From contig CAMDGW010000004.1 of the NCBI GenBank assembly GCA_945897695.1, forward strand, positions 1-29,553: DNA of 29,553 bases, written 5' to 3'. This document shows positions 1 through 7,380 of this stretch, piece after piece. Position numbers and translations under genes: made by a program. How positions within the stretch are numbered: the first letter of the stretch is position 1; every line of letters starts with the position of its first letter. This DNA is from Pseudobacteriovorax antillogorgiicola (GTDB taxonomy: Bacteria; Bdellovibrionota_B; Oligoflexia; Oligoflexales; RGVZ01). The notes under the pieces were generated by a model. That model made no database searches and was not told where the DNA came from. It saw only the letters and a list, made by a program, of their open reading frames with translations.

Positions 1-668
1 ATTAAATGTGGTTTTTTAAATCTGAGCGTATTCGAATTACTGGGCGTGAGAATTTGCTCACCAATCCAAACTGTTTTTGCTTCCTTTGAATCCCATAGAG
101 CAAGCTTTACGGACATAGTCCGAGTTGCCGAATATGTTTTTTCCACGTAGTGCTTCTTTGCAGGTGCATTGAACTGATAACTGTAGGTCAAGGATTCGCC
201 GGCGAAAATATAAAAGAAAATAAACCTAATGCCCTGATTTGAATCACGTATCCGCTTTATGTCGGCTGGAGGAATTTGTTCCTTATTCAACACCTTAGCA
301 CCGATCTCGCTCAGATTTTCAATCTTGCTAATTTTTTCAAACGCACCACCTGCACCGTAAACACGGATATCCTTGCGACGCTGAAAAAACTCCTTCTTAA
401 ACTTCTCTGGATAGGCCTCTGCCTCTTCCTGAGAAAAAGGCGCTACCGCGCTTTCAAAGCCTGGAGGAGTCTTTACGTCTCCTCTTAAATCAAGCAATGG
501 AGTCATAAGGATTTCGTCACGCTTTAACGTATTCCAGTCAAAGCTTGGATCAGATTCCACTTTGGAAAGTGACGCCGATACGCATGACGTCAGCAACGTG
601 AAGACGGAAATAATCCAGGCATGTCTGTAAAAAGGCAACGAAGTGTATGAATAAGTGGATTGAGACAT
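1..668 (-). CDS. Putative lipoprotein, partial (C-terminus beyond window)
   Basis: An open frame reads without a stop from an ATG at 668 to the window edge (about 222 codons), so the gene is cut at its 3' end. The N-terminus has a basic/polar stretch (R15, H16), a hydrophobic core and a lipobox L-T-S-C with the lipidated Cys at residue 29, so the product is predicted to be exported and lipid-anchored. A Shine-Dalgarno-like AGGTGAG lies about 8 bases before the ATG. The mature part is charged and ends in a segment resembling the beta-strand-rich C-terminal regions of envelope lipoproteins (T-R-T-M-S-V-K-L-A-L-W-D, then V-W-I-G). I do not recognise the family. Position +2 after the lipid Cys is not Asp, so outer-membrane sorting is plausible. 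The decayed response regulator lies just upstream on the same strand. Confidence 0.8.
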   Translation of the reverse strand, partial: MSQSTYSYTSLPFYRHAWIISVFTLLTSCVSASLSKVESDPSFDWNTLKRDEILMTPLLDLRGDVKTPPGFESAVAPFSQEEAEAYPEKFKKEFFQRRKDIRVYGAGGAFEKISKIENLSEIGAKVLNKEQIPPADIKRIRDSNQGIRFIFFYIFAGESLTYSYQFNAPAKKHYVEKTYSATRTMSVKLALWDSKEAKTVWIGEQILTPSNSNTLRFKKPHL

Positions 669-710
669 TTAAAAAGCTCACCTGATCGATACTTATTTAA
701 CTTTTGGACC

Positions 711-1109
711 TTAGTCGATCCTAGCATTATTACCGGACTCAGCAAATATTGGAGTGGCTCTTGTCATGGATCGACCGAGGTCACTGAGAGATTTAGCCCG
801 CATTTTTGACAAAATGTGTACACGACGGTTATCCACAGTGCGTGCAGAAATATTCAGGTCATTACCGATGGTCTTAATTGCTGGATAAAAGGGCAGCCAC
901 CTGGAATTAGCCCCAAGGGCCTCGCTGTCGGTCTGACCGGGCATACGCTCGTCCATGGCGATGCAGCCGCGCTATTTTTTTGCAAATATCGCTAAAAAAT
1001 AAGCAGCCGTTGGCGAAAGCACAACACGGTCGCCGCGTTTCTGTCAGGACACTCCCAGTTGGGTACGAAGAGTTTCGTCATCGTCTACTATATGAACATC
1101 AGGAATCAA
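711..1109 (-). pseudogene. Decayed FixJ/NarL-family response regulator
   Basis: In one reading frame on the minus strand from a possible TTG at 1109, the translation begins like a receiver domain (VHIVDDDETLRTQLGVS). It then meets an in-frame TGA (1044-1046), continues, and meets an in-frame TAG (972-974). It next gives RGCIAMDERMPG, which matches the phospho-acceptor loop of FixJ-type receivers (typically GCLVLDVRMPG). The spacing from the acidic DDD to the acceptor Asp is about 43 residues, as in intact receivers, so this half aligns without gaps. After it the rest of the receiver and the linker are missing. The frame jumps to a LuxR/FixJ helix-turn-helix (IGNDLNISARTVDNRR, then SKMRAKSLSDLGR) and stops at 711. 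Two nonsense codons plus an internal deletion of roughly 90 residues make it non-functional as a full regulator. The 81-residue remnant from 956 could still be translated. Confidence 0.82.
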
Positions 1110-1182
1110 TTTTAGGTTTACCTTCGAAAATTAGATCAATAGTCTTCACAGTCACATTTTAAATCGTTGTGAGAAGGTCGAT

Positions 1183-1203
1183 TTGTCCTAATCTTAGGCA
1201 CAA
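1183..1203. repeat. Imperfect dyad upstream of sixA
   Basis: TTGTCCTAA and TTAGGCACAA are inverted repeats separated by TC, nine pairs with one extra C in the right arm. The tiny loop argues for a protein-binding dyad rather than an RNA hairpin. It lies about 60 bases before the sixA start in an otherwise AT-rich upstream region. No function is shown. Confidence 0.35.
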
Positions 1204-1263
1204 GATATACTTAAGGTACCTGAATCTTCGAATAAATTTTTTATTTTTTGGAAAAAGATCCAA

Positions 1264-1746
1264 ATGGAGCAATTTACGCTAATCATGATTCGCCACGCTG
1301 AGGCAGAGCCCTTGGCGAACTCGGATCATGCAAGAAATCTCACGACTTTAGGAAGAACCCGGGCTGAGACCATAGGCGCAGAGCTTGCAAAAACCATCTC
1401 CCACTGTGACCTTGCTATCGTTAGTTCGGCCGCCCGCGCTAGGCAAACTTTTGAGGAGCTCGGAAAAAACCTCCTTATCACCGAGAACAAAGCCGTCCCC
1501 GATTTGTACTCCGCCAATAGCGAGTTTGAGTTTTCAAATATTTTAAAGACGCATGCAACCAACGAAGCTCACGTCATAATAGTCGTTGGACACAATCCAG
1601 TGATCAGTGTCGCCGCAACGGTTTATACGGGAGAGCGTGTGGAGTTTGCACCAGCAGAGTTCTTAGTTTTGAAACAGGAGGCAGCATCCTGGGAGCTGGC
1701 ACTTGAATCTGACGGCTGCTGGGAAATTGCGCGACTGCACACCTAA
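1264..1746 (+). CDS. sixA: SixA-type phosphohistidine phosphatase
   Basis: The 160-residue protein is a small histidine phosphatase of the SixA branch. These enzymes remove phosphate from phosphohistidine on HPt domains or on PTS-type phosphocarriers in the cytoplasm. The catalytic RHA motif is at the N-terminus (R10-H11-A12), and the second catalytic His is in VVGHNP (H110). The length is usual for SixA and much shorter than phosphoglycerate mutases. The ribosome-binding site is weak (GGA about 12 bases before the ATG). The gene precedes an esterase gene with a 23-base gap and may be co-transcribed with it. The adjacent response regulator is a pseudogene, so the present partner must lie elsewhere. 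The family call is firm, the substrate is not known. Confidence 0.9.
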   Translation: MEQFTLIMIRHAEAEPLANSDHARNLTTLGRTRAETIGAELAKTISHCDLAIVSSAARARQTFEELGKNLLITENKAVPDLYSANSEFEFSNILKTHATNEAHVIIVVGHNPVISVAATVYTGERVEFAPAEFLVLKQEAASWELALESDGCWEIARLHT

Positions 1747-1769
1747 CGTCTAGAAGGGTAAGTGAAAAT

Positions 1770-2801
1770 ATGTTGGAGAAAATCTGGGATACACCTCATG
1801 AGTCGGGAGCCATCATCAGGCACTTTACACTGAAGAGTCCGATTCTTACGAAAACCAGCAAAGCAGGATTTAGTCCCCTACGTCCCCATTCTGCATTCAT
1901 TCCGGAAGGTGTTGCTGAAGGCATATCGCTACCTGTCGTATACCTATTTGCTCCCTGGACTAGTGCAGGACGCACGATGTTCAATTGGGAGCCCTTTAGA
2001 GAAGACCTACCGTCAAGACTGAGTCGACTGATTGCAAACAAGACCATTCCGCCCTGTGTTGTGATCTGTCCTGATTTGTATATTGATTACGGTGGAAGCC
2101 AATATATCAATAGCAGCTGGATCGGAAATCACGCTGATCACATTCTCCAGGAGCTAATTCCCTATGTTGAGCAAAATTTTCCAGTAAAAAAAGGCTTTCA
2201 GCACCGAGCGGCCCTAGGGCGATCTTCCGGCGGATTTGGTGCGCTGCGGTTTGCGTTGGATTTTGATGGATCATTTGCAGCTATTGCGTGTCACGCAGGA
2301 GACATGGGCTTTGAATGGACTTATCGCAGAAGTCTGATTGACATCTGTACCGGACTGTATAAATTTCAGGATCCAGTAATCTGGCTCACAGAATTAAAAA
2401 AACAAAAAAAACTTTCAGGCTTTGATACCCATGTGCTGATGATGTTAGGAATGTCCGCTTTTTATAGTCCAAATCCGTCAAACCCAGCGGGCTTTGATCT
2501 ACCGATTACCCTTCGTAATGGCGAACTAACTGAGACAGTATGGAATCGTTGGATGGCACATGATCCTATCGAGATTGTCAATAACCCAACCTCCCAAGAT
2601 CGCCTTGGAAAACTCAAGGCGTTGTTTATTGACTGCGGTAATCGAGACCAGTACTTCCTGCAATTTGGTGGTCGTCAATTTTCTGCAAAACTAAAAGAGC
2701 TTGGTATCAAGCATAATTACAGTGAATTTGACGATAACCACAGCGGTACGGCTTATCGTTATGACGAGAGTTTACCGCTATTGCTCGCAGCAATCAGCTG
2801 A
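1770..2801 (+). CDS. Putative alpha/beta-hydrolase esterase (EstA/enterochelin-esterase type)
   Basis: The 343-residue protein has the esterase D/enterochelin esterase fold signature. A V-V-Y-L-F strand near residue 57 is followed by the nucleophile elbow G-R-S-S-G-G-F-G-A (Ser152 in GxSxG), a likely catalytic Asp in C-G-N-R-D-Q (D293) and a catalytic His in D-D-N-H-S-G (H324). No signal peptide is seen, so it is probably cytoplasmic. Proteins of this family hydrolyse carboxyl esters, and some act on S-formylglutathione or siderophore esters, but the substrate here cannot be told. It follows sixA closely with an AAGGG about 11 bases before the ATG. The start context H-E-S-G-A-I-I-R-H-F is typical of this group, in which a short beta-rich N-terminus leads into the hydrolase core. 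Confidence 0.82.
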   Translation: MLEKIWDTPHESGAIIRHFTLKSPILTKTSKAGFSPLRPHSAFIPEGVAEGISLPVVYLFAPWTSAGRTMFNWEPFREDLPSRLSRLIANKTIPPCVVICPDLYIDYGGSQYINSSWIGNHADHILQELIPYVEQNFPVKKGFQHRAALGRSSGGFGALRFALDFDGSFAAIACHAGDMGFEWTYRRSLIDICTGLYKFQDPVIWLTELKKQKKLSGFDTHVLMMLGMSAFYSPNPSNPAGFDLPITLRNGELTETVWNRWMAHDPIEIVNNPTSQDRLGKLKALFIDCGNRDQYFLQFGGRQFSAKLKELGIKHNYSEFDDNHSGTAYRYDESLPLLLAAIS

Positions 2802-2868
2802 TTGGCAGTAAGATCCAAATCCATTTTGAAGTCGATGGGCCCTTATGTCTAATGGGGAATATTTTTAT

Positions 2869-2874
2869 TATAAT
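2869..2874 (+). promoter_or_regulatory. Possible -10 element (TATAAT)
   Basis: A perfect TATAAT in an AT-rich stretch lies 12 bases before the ATG at 2887. No good -35 box is at the usual distance (TGTCTA at 2846). If used, transcription would start near 2881, which would favour the internal ATG at 2914 as the start of the small downstream gene. Confidence 0.3.
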
Positions 2875-2886
2875 TGAATAGAATCT

Positions 2887-3207
2887 ATGGCCCCGTTCTA
2901 CAAAGGCATCATGCCACTTAGAAAATGCATTGAAGCCGTTGAGTGCTCTGGAAAAAAAACTCGAGATGCGGAAGGCTATCCGCGAATCAGCATGCTGTAT
3001 AATTTTGATTATAAATCTGGCGATGAAACAGGCGGCTCAAACCTCGATTGCATCACCCACCTTGATGGCGGCCAATTTAAGATAAATGGTAAGCCTACAA
3101 GTGTCACAGTGGGCGATGATTCAGGAAGCAACAATATCGTGGAGTTCGCGGCTAAGGGCAACGCAGAATCCACGGCAAAGGGCTGCCTTGTTTTGATGAG
3201 TAAGTAA
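2887..3207 (+). CDS. Small protein of unknown function
   Basis: The frame encodes up to 106 residues with no family that I recognise. The first ATG (2887) has no Shine-Dalgarno sequence. An internal ATG at 2914 has AAAGG four bases upstream and would give 97 residues starting M-P-L-R-K-C. The protein has Cys residues in K-C-I-E-A-V-E-C, L-D-C and K-G-C, is rich in Gly, Asp, Ser and Asn in its second half, and looks beta-structured. Paired Cys residues would suit an exported protein, but no signal peptide is visible in this frame. It may therefore be a truncated remnant of a secreted protein or a genuine small cytoplasmic protein. It sits alone between the esterase gene and the convergent gltX. 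Confidence 0.5.
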   Translation: MAPFYKGIMPLRKCIEAVECSGKKTRDAEGYPRISMLYNFDYKSGDETGGSNLDCITHLDGGQFKINGKPTSVTVGDDSGSNNIVEFAAKGNAESTAKGCLVLMSK

Positions 3208-3296
3208 AAACATATGGGCCAGCTTGTTCAATCAGCGGACCCATACATTGCCTAAATCAGTAAGGTAGTCTCTAACTTGTAGATACTTCCTAAAAT

Positions 3297-4754
3297 TCAC
3301 CCCTCAGTACTTGTCTCAGTCGAGAGTTTTTGCACACAATCACGCATCCTAAAGCGGACCATCTCGCGGCCAATCAATTCCATACTTTCAAATAGTGGCG
3401 GAGAATCTTTGCGCCCGGTAACCACGAGCCGAAGCGTCATAAAGATATCTTTTGGCTTCCAAGCAATTTCATCCTTATAAGCTTCGATCACGGCTTTTAG
3501 TCGCTCATGCTCCCACTCATAGAGATCATCCAGTCTTTCAACTAGACCGCTCAGCATGCCCATGATGTCCGCTGGTGTTTTACCTTTTGGGACAATTTCT
3601 ACACCGCGGTAGTCCAATGTACCATTGAAGAAGAAGGCGTTGTTATCAACAAACTGTTCAAATCGCGTCATACGTTCAAGCACAAATGGCTTAAGGGCGC
3701 GAAGATAATCCTCTGTAAAGATCTCCTCACGTACGAAGCGAATAAATTGATCTTCTGACATCTTATGCATGTAATGGGCATTCATCCATGTCAATTTAAC
3801 AGTATCAAAAACAGGTCCACCCAGATGAATATCCTTAAATTCAAACTTTTTCATCATGTCGTCGATTGAGAAAAACTCGACGTCGTTACCAAAGCTCCAA
3901 CCCATATTTGCGAGAAAATTCATGAGCGTCACAGGAAGTATGCCTGCGCGCTGGTAGTATGTGAGCGCAACTGGATTTTTACGTTTGGAAATTTTCGATT
4001 TGTCAGCATTACGCAGTAACGGCAAGTGGGCAAACTTTGGTTTTTCCCAGCCAAACGCGTCGTAAAGAACCACATGTTTTGGCGTAGAGTTGATCCATTC
4101 CTCTGCCCGAATAACATGAGATATTTTCATCAAATGGTCATCAACCACGTTCGCCAAGTGATAGGTTGGATAGCCATCACTTTTAAGTAAGACCTGGTCA
4201 TCCATGCGGGAATTTTCGATCTCCACCACACCCCGAATTTCATCGACAAAGCTCGTCACCCCGGATACTGGCATCTTGAGTCGGGTGACAAATGGCTGGC
4301 CTTTACTAATATTTCCCTCAACATCAGCAGCTGAAAGCTCCCGGCAATGTCGGTCATAGGCCGTAGTCACTCCAGCTTCGCGCTGCTTAGCACGCACCGC
4401 ATCCAGTCTTTCTGCACTGCAGAAACATCGGTAGGCGTGCCCTGACTTCAGCAGCATATCCGAATGTTCACGGTAAATTGCAGTACGTTCAGATTGGCGA
4501 TAGGGGCCACACGGACCACCCCTATCTGGGCCCTCGTCCCATTGGAGGCCAAGCCAACTTAGACTTTTCATAATCATAGCTTCTGAGCTTGATTTTGCGC
4601 GGACCTGATCGGTGTCTTCGATGCGAAGCAAGAAGTCACCGCCGTATTTCTTGGCGTAAACGTAGTTAAACAGGGCCACGTAGGCGGTTCCTACATGGGG
4701 GTCCCCGGTGGGGGAAGGGGCAATACGAACACGTACTTTTTCAAAATAGCTCAT
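3297..4754 (-). CDS. gltX: Glutamyl-tRNA synthetase
   Basis: The 485-residue class I synthetase charges tRNA(Glu) (or tRNA(Gln) in a non-discriminating form). It opens with V-R-V-R-I-A-P-S-P-T-G-D-P-H-V-G, the HIGH-region signature (D18-P-H-V-G). The KMSKS-like loop is K-I-S-K-R at 254-258. A zinc-binding pattern C110-F-C112 ... Y133-x3-C137 is present, as in the E. coli enzyme. A C-terminal anticodon-binding helical region follows, and the length is usual. It is monocistronic and divergent from the queD-like gene. The 143-base gap 4755-4897 must hold both promoters, but I see no clear consensus boxes there. Whether it also serves tRNA(Gln) depends on GatCAB or GlnRS elsewhere in the genome. 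Confidence 0.97.
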   Translation of the reverse strand: MSYFEKVRVRIAPSPTGDPHVGTAYVALFNYVYAKKYGGDFLLRIEDTDQVRAKSSSEAMIMKSLSWLGLQWDEGPDRGGPCGPYRQSERTAIYREHSDMLLKSGHAYRCFCSAERLDAVRAKQREAGVTTAYDRHCRELSAADVEGNISKGQPFVTRLKMPVSGVTSFVDEIRGVVEIENSRMDDQVLLKSDGYPTYHLANVVDDHLMKISHVIRAEEWINSTPKHVVLYDAFGWEKPKFAHLPLLRNADKSKISKRKNPVALTYYQRAGILPVTLMNFLANMGWSFGNDVEFFSIDDMMKKFEFKDIHLGGPVFDTVKLTWMNAHYMHKMSEDQFIRFVREEIFTEDYLRALKPFVLERMTRFEQFVDNNAFFFNGTLDYRGVEIVPKGKTPADIMGMLSGLVERLDDLYEWEHERLKAVIEAYKDEIAWKPKDIFMTLRLVVTGRKDSPPLFESMELIGREMVRFRMRDCVQKLSTETSTEG

Positions 4755-4897
4755 GGGGGGCCTAACCTTCGCTTTGTTAGTCTTGAATCCTGTGGCGAGT
4801 CACTGTATACAAACGAGCCGACTTTATTGTTTCTACCCAAAGCCACTAAAACGGCAGGCAGAGCCTTTAAAATAACAGACACGAGGCAATCTTTTAA

Positions 4898-5866
4898 ATG
4901 AACGGTCCAAATTCCTCAACAAATACCTTGGGAGAAGCCCCCACAGACGTCACCGGGTCGGATGATCGCAAGAGCACGCTTTTTGTCCGTGATGTTGGGA
5001 AGATAGATAGTGCCCTGTTCGATCCAGGCTTTGGCATCATTGGCCAGAGCTGGTACGTTGATGTCTGGCTAACCGGGACCCTGGATGAAAATGGTTTTGT
5101 CTTTGATTTCAGTCCACTTAAGGCCCTAATTCGCCAAACCCTGGCAAGCACACTTGATCATGCCCTGATTATTCCGGTTGGCAGCCAGACTGTCCAATTT
5201 AGCGAGTTTGGCGCCGACGAGCGCTGGACCCTCAAAAGTAAGTCTCGCAGTGATGCACGGGAGTCCCGCTGGGAGTATTCCTCTCCCAAAGGTTCGGTAT
5301 TCCCGGTCCATACAGTGGCCCTGAAAACTGCCAATATCGAGCAAGAATTTGGCCGCATCCTTAGACACAGACTCCCACCCAGCGTGCAACATCTGGCAGT
5401 AAAACTTCGCGAAGAAAGCATTGCCCCCACGGAAGCCAGCTACCGCTATACACATGGGATCACGGGACATAATGGACTATGTCAAAGACTATTCCATGGA
5501 CATCGAAGTCGAATTGAAATCTATATTGGCGAAGAGCGCAGACCTGATTTAGAGCATTTTGTCGTGCGCGAGATTTTTGGCACAAACGTTCATATCGCCA
5601 CACTTGATCAAATTAAGTCCGGAGACGGTGAAATAGGCCAGCGGGGGAAAACCGATGCTCCGATTACGTTGGCGTATACGGGCAGCCTAGGGTCATTTGA
5701 AGCCTCTATTCCCGCCAGTCGCGTCTTTTTTGTCGAAGGCGAGACCAGTGTTGAGTCCCTTGCCCGCGAAGTCGCAAGACTGATCAAGCGAGAAGAAAAG
5801 CCTAACGAAAAAGTACGTGCTGTCTGTTACGAAGGTATTGATAAGGGCGCAGAGTCGGTTATCTAA
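4898..5866 (+). CDS. Two-domain 6-carboxytetrahydropterin synthase/PTPS-like protein
   Basis: The 322-residue protein has two halves related to QueD/6-pyruvoyl-tetrahydropterin synthase. The N-half (about 26-140) carries the G-x-V-F-D-F-x-x-L-K strand-helix motif (66-75) and L-D-H (86-88), but where the zinc-binding His-x-His should be it has Q-S-W-Y. The C-half (about 183-315) carries T-H-G-I-T-G-H-N-G-L-C and H-G-H (H191, C195, H200, H202), the zinc/catalytic signature, but lacks the D-F-x-x-L-K and L-D-H part. The elements of one active site are thus split between the halves. I recall similar double-length PTPS-like proteins in other proteobacteria. A role in pterin/queuosine metabolism is a family inference, because no other queuosine gene is in the window. 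Its stop is 9 bases from the stop of the convergent beta-barrel gene. Confidence 0.8.
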   Translation: MNGPNSSTNTLGEAPTDVTGSDDRKSTLFVRDVGKIDSALFDPGFGIIGQSWYVDVWLTGTLDENGFVFDFSPLKALIRQTLASTLDHALIIPVGSQTVQFSEFGADERWTLKSKSRSDARESRWEYSSPKGSVFPVHTVALKTANIEQEFGRILRHRLPPSVQHLAVKLREESIAPTEASYRYTHGITGHNGLCQRLFHGHRSRIEIYIGEERRPDLEHFVVREIFGTNVHIATLDQIKSGDGEIGQRGKTDAPITLAYTGSLGSFEASIPASRVFFVEGETSVESLAREVARLIKREEKPNEKVRAVCYEGIDKGAESVI

Positions 5867-5875
5867 TTTCGATAT

Positions 5876-6664
5876 TTACATCCCCACCGATACTTTGGCC
5901 AGATAACTTCCGGAACCATGGCCAACTTGGCTATACTCAGCTGCCACAATGCAAAACGGCGGAAGAAGTTGATACTGCATGCCCAGGGATCTGCTCTGTC
6001 TGATGAGTACGCGGCCTACGGTCCCGTCAGACTCTCCAGCTAGAGCTAAACTTGTACCAAAAGCAGGCCCTACGCGGACCACCATATCGTGGCGACCGAC
6101 CCCGTAGTTGCCGTAAACTGTGAACAGCCGAAGAAAACCGTAACTGACAACCACACTGGCTTCCACAGCTGAGGCATCCGTTGTTGCAAGACCCATAAGC
6201 CGACTGTATTGCCCACGCAAAGCCAAAGCTGGCATTGCAAAAGCTTCATACCCGGTCCACTGAACGTAGCCTGATACAAATTCAGCATTGCTCCTCGAAT
6301 CCCGGGCAAAACCACCGCCAACGTCCAAAGAATAAGGTAAACCTTTACTCACGTGAATCTGTCCCATGTTAACGCGACTGCTGTCTCGCTGATTGGATGC
6401 CACGGAGGCGCCGGTTTGACGCCAATGCTCCTGCATCACTAAATCGCCGGCGGGAGTTTCATAACTGGCCATGCCAGCTCCGATTCCGACGCCAAGCGTT
6501 CCGTGGCTACCCGCATGCTCTAAGGGTGAGTAATGATTCGCCCTGGTCAGAAATTCAAAATAGTCATCTGCATCGGATTCGCCAATCTGAGCGGAGAGGT
6601 CATGGGACCAAGCCATCAGAATCAACATTCCTAAAATCAGTCTAGACGACACTGCGGCAACCAT
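5876..6664 (-). CDS. Predicted outer-membrane beta-barrel protein, unknown function
   Basis: The 262-residue protein begins with a Sec signal peptide (hydrophobic core L-I-L-G-M-L-I-L-M-A-W, probable cleavage after D-L-S-A, residue 25). The mature part has alternating polar/hydrophobic stretches rich in Gly, Tyr, Val and Ser (for example A-M-P-A-L-A-L-R-G-Q-Y, V-V-S-Y-G-F-L-R-L-F-T-V-Y, Y-L-A-K-V-S-V-G-M), typical of transmembrane beta-strands. It lacks the usual terminal aromatic residue and ends in Met. An acidic D-A-D-D-Y-F-E-F segment follows the signal peptide. I do not recognise the family. A GGAG lies 10 bases before the ATG. It faces the pabA/trpG-like gene across a 48-base divergent gap. 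Confidence 0.72.
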   Translation of the reverse strand: MVAAVSSRLILGMLILMAWSHDLSAQIGESDADDYFEFLTRANHYSPLEHAGSHGTLGVGIGAGMASYETPAGDLVMQEHWRQTGASVASNQRDSSRVNMGQIHVSKGLPYSLDVGGGFARDSRSNAEFVSGYVQWTGYEAFAMPALALRGQYSRLMGLATTDASAVEASVVVSYGFLRLFTVYGNYGVGRHDMVVRVGPAFGTSLALAGESDGTVGRVLIRQSRSLGMQYQLLPPFCIVAAEYSQVGHGSGSYLAKVSVGM

Positions 6665-6712
6665 GTTTTTATCTCTCCGGGTGCGCGTTTACCAAGTATT
6701 TGGAGCTTTTTA

Positions 6713-7303
6713 ATGCAAATTGCGTTCATCGATCATTATGACAGCTTCAGCTTCAACGTTCTAGACTGGCTGGAACGCGCAGCCCGCGGCGCGGTCACAA
6801 TCAAGCGCATCGTTGCCGGCGATGAAACCTCATTGGTAAGACTTAAAAATTCACCAGTTCCCCTTGTCATTTCGCCTGGTCCTGGAAAACCAAAAGACTA
6901 CCCCCGCACTTTGGATACCGTTCAAAGCATCATGGGCAAGGTCCCCGTATTGGGCATCTGCCTAGGTCATCAAATGCTCGGAGAAATTGCTGGGGGAGAG
7001 ATTATTAGGGCTGCAGCTCCATGGCACGGCACCACATCCACGATCGAAGTCATCACAAAAAACTGGTTTACAGAAAATCTGCCAGATCAGTTCAACGCCA
7101 TTTGCTATAACTCACTGGTAGTCAAGTTGCCCCCAAGTTCTCATAAAGATTGGTTAACACTTGGTACAAACCAAGCCAGTGAGCTTATGATAATGAGTCA
7201 CAAGGCCTTACCGATTGCCTCGGTGCAGTTTCATCCAGAATCTTTTGCATCAGAGTTCGGAGATCAGCTGGCCACAAACTTCTTAAGAACTATCGTGTCC
7301 TAG
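6713..7303 (+). CDS. Class I glutamine amidotransferase, PabA/TrpG type
   Basis: The 196-residue protein is the glutaminase subunit that supplies ammonia to aminodeoxychorismate or anthranilate synthase. It starts with the typical F-I-D-H-Y-D-S-F-S-F-N. The oxyanion strand is I-S-P-G-P-G-x-P (53-60), the nucleophile is C83 in G-I-C-L-G-H-Q, and the His/Glu pair is in F-H-P-E-S-F (H174, E176). The H-G-T-T-S loop near residue 105 corresponds to the H-G-K-x-S region. It is stand-alone here, with no TrpE or PabB next to it, so anthranilate and p-aminobenzoate use cannot be separated. A GGAG is about 7 bases before the ATG. It may share a transcript with the following PDZ-thioredoxin gene, although a TATAAT at 7332-7337 could give that gene its own promoter. 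Confidence 0.88.
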   Translation: MQIAFIDHYDSFSFNVLDWLERAARGAVTIKRIVAGDETSLVRLKNSPVPLVISPGPGKPKDYPRTLDTVQSIMGKVPVLGICLGHQMLGEIAGGEIIRAAAPWHGTTSTIEVITKNWFTENLPDQFNAICYNSLVVKLPPSSHKDWLTLGTNQASELMIMSHKALPIASVQFHPESFASEFGDQLATNFLRTIVS

Positions 7304-7380
7304 ATCATAGATCATTCCTCATCTAGTCGCTTATAATAATGAGACCATAACGATCGACCTGCTTCGCGGAAGGATCTGCC

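Noticed and set aside
980..1162. Plus-strand 60-codon open frame
   Set aside because: It lies antisense to the response-regulator pseudogene, has no ribosome-binding site, and its sequence resembles no protein.
3208..3296. Possible bidirectional terminator (TATGGG and CCCATA arms) between the small orphan gene and gltX
   Set aside because: The arms are far apart, the inner stem is weak, and no T-run follows on either strand.
5126..5470. Two minus-strand open frames inside the queD-like gene
   Set aside because: They overlap a recognisable gene in frames without coding features.
7300..7315. Tandem AGATCAT repeat after the amidotransferase gene
   Set aside because: Only two 7-base copies, which is easily chance.
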